64,000 nt of DNA from Ruminiclostridium josui JCM 17888 (lineage in GTDB: Bacteria > Bacillota > Clostridia > Acetivibrionales > DSM-1351): assembly GCF_000526495.1 (NCBI RefSeq), contig NZ_JAGE01000001.1, positions 928,001 to 992,000 on the forward strand, written 5' to 3'. Position 1 is the first letter of the stretch. Each line of letters starts with the position of its first letter. Shown one piece after another: positions 7,866 through 15,764 of this stretch. The position numbers and the translations under genes were made by a program. The notes under the pieces were generated by a model. It ran no database searches. It was not told the origin of the DNA and saw only the letters and a list, made by a program, of their open reading frames with translations.

Positions 7866-9782
7866 TTATTTTTCAATATATTTAGCCTTTAGAATAGGTA
7901 GTATAGTGGCCACTATCAGTACTATCAATATAATAAATGCAATTGTGTTAGATGCAGCAAATCCACTTGGACCATTTCCCTTTATAACTCCCGTAACTTG
8001 AAGTATTATGCCTATAAGTCCTACTATAGACCCTCCTGCTACAAGTCCTGAAGATAAGCTTATACCGTTTGAAACCCTTGCATCTTTTTCTTGTTGTGAC
8101 TTGCTGACTTTTTCAACAAAAAATCTAACTAATGCGCCTATTAGAATTATAGAAGTTGTGGATATTGGTAAATAAAAACCTATAGCTACTGTCATTACAG
8201 GAAGTCTTAACAAGAATAATACGACACCCATAACAGCACCAGCTATAACCATAACCCATGGCAATTCCCCAGACATTATACCCGCCGTCAGAGTTGCCAT
8301 TAAATTAGCTTGAGGCAGTGCGAAAGCAACATTATCACCAGTCGCTGCCAATTGGTTTGAAAGTAATAATATAGTGCCAACAACTACAGCAGTACCAGCT
8401 ACACCGGCTATAGTAAAATATTTCTGCATTTCATTTTTACTGCCACCAATTAAGAAAGTAACTTTTTGTGATTGAGTATAACCTCCAGCCATTGCTATAG
8501 CGGTAACAATAAATGTACCAAATAAAAGTAAGGACCTGTTATTTTCAGTATTTTTCCATCCCATGACTACAAATAACAAGGTTACAATAACTATAGAAGC
8601 TATGGTCATGCCTGATACAGGGAGGTTAGATGTTCCTATAGTACCAGTTAAACGGCCGGCAACTATAACAAAAAGTAACGATAAGAAAAATGACAAAATA
8701 GATGCAGTAATTGCCATTAATATATTACCTTTTGAAATTATAAAACCTCCTATAAACCCTACTACTATTCCTCCAATTAATATCAAACTTTCAATAGATG
8801 AAGACTCGCCGCTTTTAGAAGATTTTGCATTAAGGGTTTCTTTTATAGATGAAATTATTGTAGGAATAAGTTTTAAAGCACCTATTAATCCCCCTGAAAG
8901 CATCATGCCTGCACCCATGTATTTTACATAACTACCAGCAATATGTGTAACCTGCATACTATTAATAGCAACATCAGGGTTATTCCATACATTTGCGCCT
9001 TCTTTTCCAAGTTCAGCAAAATACCCGATTAAAGGTGTAATACCGAAGTTAGATAATATTGAACCTGCAAACATAGCCACAGAAACATCCATTCCTACAA
9101 TAAATCCTATTCCTAATAAAAGAGGGTTTACTTCGATTTCAAATTTCCACTTGTAGAATTTTTCATTTACATAGCTTATAACATTGTTGGCTACATTCAA
9201 AAATGAACCGGTTATAACAGTTAATATCCCGCCTATACCAAATCCAATGCCCATAAACTTCATTGATTCCCCGGCACCTTCTGAGGCAACTAGGGTTTCT
9301 GATATAGCCAGTGACTCCGGGTACATTAATTTACCGTGTTCCTCAACAATAAGATAATTATGAACAAGAGCAGCTATTCCTACACCAAATAACACTCCTC
9401 CCGCACTAACAATAAATCCTTCTAGAAATGTAATTTTAAAACCTATTAAAAGAACTGCGGGTAAAACGAATATAACACCACTAGCAACTGATTCCCCTCC
9501 ACTTGACATTCCCTGCACCAAGTTTTTGGCAAGAATACCTTTATGTTTGGCAAATACCGCTATAAATGCTGAACCTATTATGGAACCAGGTATACCAGCT
9601 GCAACTGTAAGTCCGGATTTCATACCAGAATAGGCAGTAGAAGCTGTGAATAATGCAGCTAAAATAACACCGATTATTAATACAGCAATATTCCCTCCTG
9701 ATTTAGATTCATCGGAAACATATGGTACATAGTCTTTTCCGTTTATGCCACCATAAGCATCTTTAGACAATTTTTTATCCAT
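7866..9782 (-). CDS. OPT-family oligopeptide transporter
   Basis: A membrane protein of about 638 residues with some fourteen hydrophobic helices. It has family features of the bacterial OPT transporters such as SAYSGMKSGLTVAAGIPGS near the N-terminus and LPVMTVAIGFYLP near the C-terminus. It is expected to take up peptides with ion coupling. The ATG at 9782 (MDKKLSKDAYGG) is chosen over an earlier in-frame ATG at 9836 because it has an AGAGGT site at proper distance and does not overlap the preceding gene. It follows the dipeptidase by 14 bases; import and hydrolysis of peptides are thus encoded together. The exact substrate is unknown. Confidence 0.88.
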   Translation of the reverse strand: MDKKLSKDAYGGINGKDYVPYVSDESKSGGNIAVLIIGVILAALFTASTAYSGMKSGLTVAAGIPGSIIGSAFIAVFAKHKGILAKNLVQGMSSGGESVASGVIFVLPAVLLIGFKITFLEGFIVSAGGVLFGVGIAALVHNYLIVEEHGKLMYPESLAISETLVASEGAGESMKFMGIGFGIGGILTVITGSFLNVANNVISYVNEKFYKWKFEIEVNPLLLGIGFIVGMDVSVAMFAGSILSNFGITPLIGYFAELGKEGANVWNNPDVAINSMQVTHIAGSYVKYMGAGMMLSGGLIGALKLIPTIISSIKETLNAKSSKSGESSSIESLILIGGIVVGFIGGFIISKGNILMAITASILSFFLSLLFVIVAGRLTGTIGTSNLPVSGMTIASIVIVTLLFVVMGWKNTENNRSLLLFGTFIVTAIAMAGGYTQSQKVTFLIGGSKNEMQKYFTIAGVAGTAVVVGTILLLSNQLAATGDNVAFALPQANLMATLTAGIMSGELPWVMVIAGAVMGVVLFLLRLPVMTVAIGFYLPISTTSIILIGALVRFFVEKVSKSQQEKDARVSNGISLSSGLVAGGSIVGLIGIILQVTGVIKGNGPSGFAASNTIAFIILIVLIVATILPILKAKYIEK

Positions 9783-9796
9783 AGTACATACCTCTA

Positions 9797-11254
9797 TTAT
9801 TTTATATTCTTTAGTACTTCCAATAAATATTCCCACATCCTCTGAACCGAAGAAATACTCATGTGTTCATTGGGAGTGTGAACGTCATATAGGTTTGGTC
9901 CAAATGAAATTACATCAAGTTTATCAAATTTTTCAGCAAACAAACCGCACTCCAGACCGGCATGTATTGCAGTTATATGAGGCTTCTTTTTGTACATTTT
10001 TTCATATACATCTTCGAAAACTGTTCTTATTTTTGAACCAGGATTATATTCCCATTCAGGATAATCTGATTCTGTAACAACACTTCCACCGTTTAATTTT
10101 GCAGTTACAATAATTCTATTAGTTAATTCATTCTTTAAACTTTTTACTGAACTTCTGATTGAGCTTATAAATTCTATAGAATCTTTCGAAGTTGTAATTA
10201 CTCCAAGGTTCAAGGAGCTTTCCACTAACCCCTTAATATCCATGCTCATGGAAGTAACTCCATTTATCAGCAAGTATAAATAATTAACTACATTAATAGT
10301 TGATTCTTTCGAAAGCATTTCCTGAGGTCTGTCAGGTAAAGCTTCAAATTCCACTCTTACATCCGGGTCTTGTTTTCTCAATTCGGTTTTAAACATTTTT
10401 TCACATTCAGATATTTTTTTCTCAACTAAGGCTCTATCATCCGCTCTTACTAAAATTACAGCATCTGACTCACGTGGAATTGCATTGTGTTTTGAACCCC
10501 CATTTAATGAACTAAGCCTAAACTCAACCTCAGATAAAATATACATAAGTATACGACCCATTAGTTTATTGGAGTTTCCTCTTTCTTTATCTATCTCCAT
10601 TCCCGAATGTCCACCTTTTAGCCCCCTAATTTTCACTATATATGGCACAAGGTTTGCATCTGTGGCTTCCCATACTGCCGGAATTGTCGTTCTAGCTGTA
10701 CGTCCACCTGCACAACTTACTAATAGGGTACCCTCTTCTTCTGAATCTATGTTAATAAGTATTCTTCCTTTTATATTTTTAGGCTCCAATGCCATAGCTC
10801 CATCCATTCCAGTTTCTTCAGAAGTAGTAACAAGTAATTCTATTGGTGGATGTTGATATTTATCAGAAGCCAAAATTGCCAAGCCCATGGCAACTGCAAT
10901 TCCATTATCAGCCCCTAAAGTTGTGTCAGTTGCATATATCATGTCATCAATTACTCGTAACTTTATCGGATCTTTTGTAAAATCATGCTCTATATCTTTA
11001 TTTTTTTCACATACCATATCCATATGCCCTTGCAAAACAACAGCAGGGCTGTTTTCGAATCCCGGTGTCCCTTTCTTTCTTATAACAACATTTAATGCAG
11101 AGTCCTGAACATACTCCAAATTATGCTCTTTAGCAAAGGATACCAAATAGTCGCTAACCTCTTTTTCATTTCCTGACCCTCTTGGAATCTGCGTAAGCTT
11201 TTCAAAGTATTTAAATACATCAACAGGTTGTAAGTTCTTAAGTATGTCTGCCAT
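9797..11254 (-). CDS. pepD: Xaa-His/beta-Ala-His dipeptidase, M20 family
   Basis: A 485-residue cytosolic zinc dipeptidase that hydrolyses unspecific dipeptides. M20 metal and catalytic motifs are clear: VVLQGHMDMVCEK (His and Asp), TLGADNGIAVAM (bridging Asp), LLVTTSEETGMDGAM (catalytic Glu) and the C-terminal IHAGLECGLFAEK. The length is right for PepD. The lid/dimerisation domain lies between residues ~205 and ~400. It is the first gene of a two-gene unit with the OPT transporter. A possible -10 box TATAAT sits about 60 bases upstream (11315-11310 on the minus strand). Confidence 0.93.
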   Translation of the reverse strand: MADILKNLQPVDVFKYFEKLTQIPRGSGNEKEVSDYLVSFAKEHNLEYVQDSALNVVIRKKGTPGFENSPAVVLQGHMDMVCEKNKDIEHDFTKDPIKLRVIDDMIYATDTTLGADNGIAVAMGLAILASDKYQHPPIELLVTTSEETGMDGAMALEPKNIKGRILINIDSEEEGTLLVSCAGGRTARTTIPAVWEATDANLVPYIVKIRGLKGGHSGMEIDKERGNSNKLMGRILMYILSEVEFRLSSLNGGSKHNAIPRESDAVILVRADDRALVEKKISECEKMFKTELRKQDPDVRVEFEALPDRPQEMLSKESTINVVNYLYLLINGVTSMSMDIKGLVESSLNLGVITTSKDSIEFISSIRSSVKSLKNELTNRIIVTAKLNGGSVVTESDYPEWEYNPGSKIRTVFEDVYEKMYKKKPHITAIHAGLECGLFAEKFDKLDVISFGPNLYDVHTPNEHMSISSVQRMWEYLLEVLKNIK

Positions 11255-11728
11255 TATTATTACCTCACATTCTTATTTTGAATTATTTGCCGAAAAACTC
11301 TATATCATTATTATACTAATTACCCAATAATATTAAACTTTATGTCTTTATGCTTTTTTTTTTATAATCGTATTCTTTTCCATGTATGGTAAATATTTTT
11401 CCATTTCATATAAATTGTTTAAAAATTGCTTAATAACTGAAATCTTTTTTCGGAAAGATGTTAATTTTTTTCGAGAATATTAAAGTTTTTTTGTCAATTT
11501 TTAACATACGTATAACAAATACATAAAATAATGCTAAAATTACGTATAGTCAAATATATTTCTTTTCAGCAATTGCAATTATTCAAAAAATCATTCTTGC
11601 AACACACTTCCTTTAGAATCACTATACCTTTATTTACTTAGAAATAATTATTCCATTAAACTGTGTGACTGATAAAGCAAGCTAAAAGGCTTTTATAATA
11701 AAAAATTTAATAAGTGGGGGAATTTTAA
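11255..11728. other. 474-bp AT-rich divergent intergenic region
   Basis: This gap lies between pepD (leftward) and the cytochrome operon (rightward). No ORF with coding character was found. It holds probable promoters in both directions, including the box pair listed at 11501-11529, and many A/T runs. Confidence 0.6.
11501..11529 (+). promoter_or_regulatory. Candidate promoter of the cytochrome operon
   Basis: TTAACA (11501-11506) is separated by 17 bases from TAAAAT (11524-11529). The start codon is 200 bases further, which would leave a long untranslated leader with no structure that I recognise. Confidence 0.4.
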
Positions 11729-13606
11729 ATGAACTTTTTGGGTACATGGATGCTGCGATTTGCTTTTACATGTGGTCTTATATCGTTTCTGCTCATTGCC
11801 TTTAAACAAGAAAAAGAAGAAAATAAGAATCTTGGAATACTAACGGGTATAGTTGCAAGCTTTGGAGTTCTTCTATCATCGCTCCTTTTACTTTATTCTC
11901 TAGTAAGTGGAAACTATTCAATTGAATATGTGTATCATAATACAGAGAAATCACTTCCGCTAATATATAAAATATCGGCATTCTGGTCTGGGAGTTCAGG
12001 TTCAATGCTTATTTGGACTTCTGTATTGGCTGTTCTTCTAATTATAGTCTTTCTTAGAAATAAGGAAAAAAGTTCAACCAAAACTATATCTGGTGTTTTA
12101 TTGTTTGTTATGACACTTTTTATGTTCGTTGTAACATTCATAAAAAATCCATTTAAAGCAGTGTCAGAACAAAGTGACGGATTTGGTCTTAATCCTTCGC
12201 TCCAAAGTCTAGGTATGGTCTTTCACCCACCTGTGATAATTATCGCCTTTTCTTTTTTCTTCATAGCTTTTGGGTATCAATTATTTGACATCAGAAAAAA
12301 CACTGAGGAACACATAAATATTACATGGAAATGGGCAATGTGGGGTTGGGTACTTCTTACCTTTGGAATTATCACAGGCGGTATATGGGCATATACTGAG
12401 CTTGGTTGGGGTGGCTACTGGGCATGGGATCCAATAGAAAATTCATCTTTGGTTAACTGGTTATTTGCAACAGCTTTTCTCCATAGCTTACGAGGTAAAA
12501 GCAATAACAACAAAAGAATGAATTTCCTTTTGATATTTTTAACTGTATTCACTATACTTGTTGGAACATACATTGCAAGAAGCGGATTATTAAATTCGGT
12601 ACATGCTTACAGCAGCCGTGGTGTCACAGTGGTTTTCGGTGTGGTATTAGTGGTACTCGTACTGCTTTTCATTGTTTATTACTTCAAAATTAAAAGATTA
12701 CATCCCAAAAATAATACTAAGAAATCATTTCTGAGCATAATTAAGTCTGGCAATCTGTTTTCTATACTAAGTATTATAACAGCCGTATTAATTTTCGGAG
12801 GTACTACATTCCCTTTGTATGGAGGGCTCTTTCTCAAAGCTGTATCGGATACGCCAATAAGTTTCTATGAGTACGTTTTCGGTGTATTTGGTATACTGGT
12901 ACTTTTAATTCTTGCAATTAATCCAAGCTTATATACAAGGAAAGTTCTTTTAATTCCAGGTAGCGTATGTGGATTAGCAGTATTAGCTCTAATGCTATTT
13001 CTTTGTGATTATGGCTTCCTTACAAAATTGTCTTTAGCTGTTTGTGCCATGCTGACAGTAAATTTAATTATAGAACTTGCATTTAATTATAAAAAGCACA
13101 TTGGTAATAAGAAAAGTGTGGCAGTTTTATTGCTACATGCTCCACTGATAATAATGGTAGTAGGATTTGCAGGGTCTATGGGTATGCTTTTAAATTCTGA
13201 TGTAACTATCGAAAAGGGCAATACTGCGGTTGTGGGAAAATATGAGGTAAAATACAGAAACCTATATTGGAAAGAAGAACCAGGGAAAACAACAGCTGTT
13301 TCTGTTATAGGTGTTAGCGGTCCTAAAGGAAAACTCCAACTAAAGCCCGAACTTTCATATTATCAGAAAATGAAAATATCTCACTCCAGAGCAGTTATAA
13401 AATCAGGGCTTGGTGAAGATTTGTACATAATTTTCGAAGGAATAGACGACAAAGACAATATCACATTAAAAGTTAAAATAGTAAAGTTTGTTAGTCTTGT
13501 ATGGATAGGCAGTATTTTATTGCTTATAGGTACAATCCTCTATTATTTTTCTGAAAATAAAAAAACAAGGATACTCATAAAAAATATTTTAGAACAGGAG
13601 GTATAA
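11729..13606 (+). CDS. CcmF/NrfE-like cytochrome c haem lyase
   Basis: A 625-residue polytopic membrane protein of the haem-handling family that attaches haem to apocytochrome c outside the membrane. The tryptophan-rich WWD signature GWGGYWAWDPIENSSLVNW is near residue 230. Histidines in MVFHPPVI and LHSLRG flank it as expected for haem ligands, and SSGSMLIW matches CcmF. The C-terminal ~110 residues form an extracytoplasmic domain closed by one more helix. There is no CcmE, CcmH or ResB/CcsB partner in the window. It begins an operon: the stop is 2 bases before the next ATG, whose AGGAGG lies inside this gene. Clostridia rarely carry such genes, so its pairing with two cytochromes is informative. 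Confidence 0.87.
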   Translation: MNFLGTWMLRFAFTCGLISFLLIAFKQEKEENKNLGILTGIVASFGVLLSSLLLLYSLVSGNYSIEYVYHNTEKSLPLIYKISAFWSGSSGSMLIWTSVLAVLLIIVFLRNKEKSSTKTISGVLLFVMTLFMFVVTFIKNPFKAVSEQSDGFGLNPSLQSLGMVFHPPVIIIAFSFFFIAFGYQLFDIRKNTEEHINITWKWAMWGWVLLTFGIITGGIWAYTELGWGGYWAWDPIENSSLVNWLFATAFLHSLRGKSNNNKRMNFLLIFLTVFTILVGTYIARSGLLNSVHAYSSRGVTVVFGVVLVVLVLLFIVYYFKIKRLHPKNNTKKSFLSIIKSGNLFSILSIITAVLIFGGTTFPLYGGLFLKAVSDTPISFYEYVFGVFGILVLLILAINPSLYTRKVLLIPGSVCGLAVLALMLFLCDYGFLTKLSLAVCAMLTVNLIIELAFNYKKHIGNKKSVAVLLLHAPLIIMVVGFAGSMGMLLNSDVTIEKGNTAVVGKYEVKYRNLYWKEEPGKTTAVSVIGVSGPKGKLQLKPELSYYQKMKISHSRAVIKSGLGEDLYIIFEGIDDKDNITLKVKIVKFVSLVWIGSILLLIGTILYYFSENKKTRILIKNILEQEV

Positions 13607-13608
13607 AA

Positions 13609-15723
13609 ATGACTAAGGTATCAAATCTATCTCACAAGATTATTGTTGTTATTGCAATAACAGCAATTTTTATGGTTACTCAAATTTCTTCAGTACGGTC
13701 TGGAACTATTGATTTATCAAAGCCGGAGTTTGACTTTGACAAAATCGTTTTTACCAAACATCAGCCATACTCAGGTTATGAGAACCATATGATTGATGGG
13801 AACTTTGGATTTACAGCTGTAAAAGGCGGTGGATTGTATATCCTCAATAATGCCTTTTCAGGGAATCCTACTGTAACTAATGTTTTGCAAAACTCTATCT
13901 GTAAAAACGGACGTTACGCAGGAAAGAAGCTTACAGGCGGAGCCTTCTATTCCTTTGATCTGAGCTATGATGCGAAGCAGATTGTTTTTGCCTATACAGA
14001 TGCTCAGAACTCCTACGGTGTTTGGAATGAAAACACAACTTACCATATCTTCAAGGTAAATGTGGATGGGACAGATCTTACACAGCTGACTGACGGAAAT
14101 GTAAATGATTTTGATCCACGCTGGCTTCCGGATGGAAGAATTGTATTTATATCAGAAAGAAGAGGTGGTTATGGACGTTGCCATCAGCGTACAGTTCCAA
14201 CCTTTAACCTTCATACAATGAATGCAGACGGAAGTGATATCAGATGCATAAGTTACCATGAAACTAATGAATGGAGCCCATGCGTAGATAACAACGGTAT
14301 GATTGTATACACTCGTTGGGACTATATGGACAGAGGAGCTAATCATGCACATTCTGCGTGGATAACCACACCAGACGGCCTTGATGCAAGAGCTATTACC
14401 TTAAACTATCCAAACTCGGGTAAAGATTGGTGGACCAATGTACCTTTAATGCAAAATTCATTACGGGCAATTCCTAATTCAAACAAATATGTTGCAACAG
14501 CTGCCCCTCACCATGCTCAAAACTACGGACCACTAATTGTAATTGATCCTGATGTTGAGGATGATGACAATCTTTCTACTATTACAAAAATTACACCTGA
14601 TGCAAAGTATCCTGAATCCGAAACAGGAACTACAACTGATCAAAAATATGGAACACCCTACCCTTTGAGTGAGGATTATTTTTTGTGTGTATATGATCCA
14701 AATGCAAATACTAATGGTGCAAACAAGCGCTATGGCATATACGCAATAGATTCAAAAGGAAACAAGACAATGCTATATAGCGATCCTAATTTTTCTTGTT
14801 ACAGCCCGATACCATTAAAGCCGCGTACCGTGCCAAATAGTATTCCGAGCTCGGACATACCCACTGGACAGGCTCAGGATGGAGTTGTATCAGTAATGAA
14901 CGTTTATGACTCACTTCTACCTTTCCCTGCAGGAACAAAGATTAAAGAGCTGAGAATATGGCAGGTATATCCAAAGACGACACCTCTAGCAACAGACCCT
15001 ATAGTAAGCTATGAAGGAACTGAAAGCTTGTGGTCAGGAAGAAATACCAGAGGACTCTTAGGAACAGTACCCGTTGAAGAAGATGGAAGTGCATCTTTCT
15101 ATCTCCCCCCTGGAAAAGCTGTTTTTTTCCAAGCTATTGACCAAGATGGAACTGCTGTTCAGACTATGAGATCTGATACATTCCTTATTCCCGGACAAAA
15201 TCGGCTGTTATGTCAAGGCTGCCACGAACCTGCCCGTAAAGCTGCAGAGAATCCTGAAAGTGTTCCCCTTGCATTAAGGAGGGCACCATCAAAAATTACA
15301 CCAGATCCATCCGAAGGAGCAAGGCCAATGAGCTTCCCAAGGCTTATTCAGCCTATCTTGGATAAAAAATGTATATCATGTCACAATGGTTCACAGGTGC
15401 CTGACCTTAGAAAGGGAAATATAGACTCTCAAACAAAATGGTTTAGCTCATATAAAAACTTGAAACCATATGTTGCTTTATTTGATGTAATGTATCCAGG
15501 TGCTAACTGGGATCATGTTTACCCAAGAACTGAACCTGGCAAGTTTGGTGCTAGAGCATCAACTTTATATAAGAAGCTTAAGAGCGGACATGGTAATCTT
15601 ACACAAAGTGAGCTTCACTCATTTATCATATGGTTGGATTCAGGAATTGCACCGTTCTTCGGAGACTATAAGAATATTGATGCACAGTTAAGAGGAGAAC
15701 AGGTTGAACCTTCTCTGGATTAA
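13609..15723 (+). CDS. Secreted di-haem cytochrome with TolB-like propeller and HzsA-type middle domain
   Basis: A 704-residue exported protein. Residues 1-31 form a Sec signal peptide ending near SSVRSG. Residues ~50-420 contain PD40/TolB-like propeller repeats (DLTQLTDGNVNDFDPRWLPD, SDIRCISYHE, EWSPCVDNNG). Residues ~440-560 match the middle domain of hydrazine synthase alpha-like proteins (LLGTVPVEEDGSASFYLPPG, then AVQTMRSDTFLIPGQ). They lead to haem motif CQGCH at about 535; a second motif, CISCH, is at about 588. No dockerin or anchor is seen. It does not imply hydrazine chemistry; the domain also occurs in many uncharacterised multihaem proteins. It lies directly after the haem lyase that presumably matures it. 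Confidence 0.82.
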   Translation: MTKVSNLSHKIIVVIAITAIFMVTQISSVRSGTIDLSKPEFDFDKIVFTKHQPYSGYENHMIDGNFGFTAVKGGGLYILNNAFSGNPTVTNVLQNSICKNGRYAGKKLTGGAFYSFDLSYDAKQIVFAYTDAQNSYGVWNENTTYHIFKVNVDGTDLTQLTDGNVNDFDPRWLPDGRIVFISERRGGYGRCHQRTVPTFNLHTMNADGSDIRCISYHETNEWSPCVDNNGMIVYTRWDYMDRGANHAHSAWITTPDGLDARAITLNYPNSGKDWWTNVPLMQNSLRAIPNSNKYVATAAPHHAQNYGPLIVIDPDVEDDDNLSTITKITPDAKYPESETGTTTDQKYGTPYPLSEDYFLCVYDPNANTNGANKRYGIYAIDSKGNKTMLYSDPNFSCYSPIPLKPRTVPNSIPSSDIPTGQAQDGVVSVMNVYDSLLPFPAGTKIKELRIWQVYPKTTPLATDPIVSYEGTESLWSGRNTRGLLGTVPVEEDGSASFYLPPGKAVFFQAIDQDGTAVQTMRSDTFLIPGQNRLLCQGCHEPARKAAENPESVPLALRRAPSKITPDPSEGARPMSFPRLIQPILDKKCISCHNGSQVPDLRKGNIDSQTKWFSSYKNLKPYVALFDVMYPGANWDHVYPRTEPGKFGARASTLYKKLKSGHGNLTQSELHSFIIWLDSGIAPFFGDYKNIDAQLRGEQVEPSLD

Positions 15724-15764
15724 TTCCATAGCCTAAAAATAAATAATGGATGGGAGTGTTAAAA

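Noticed and set aside
7688-7876. Open frame of 62 codons on the minus strand after the OPT transporter
   Set aside because: It covers the structured inverted-repeat element, has no ribosome site and no recognisable protein pattern.
13609-15723. Hydrazine synthase (anammox) activity for the HzsA-like protein
   Set aside because: Only the middle domain resembles HzsA; the beta and gamma subunits are absent and the organism type does not fit.
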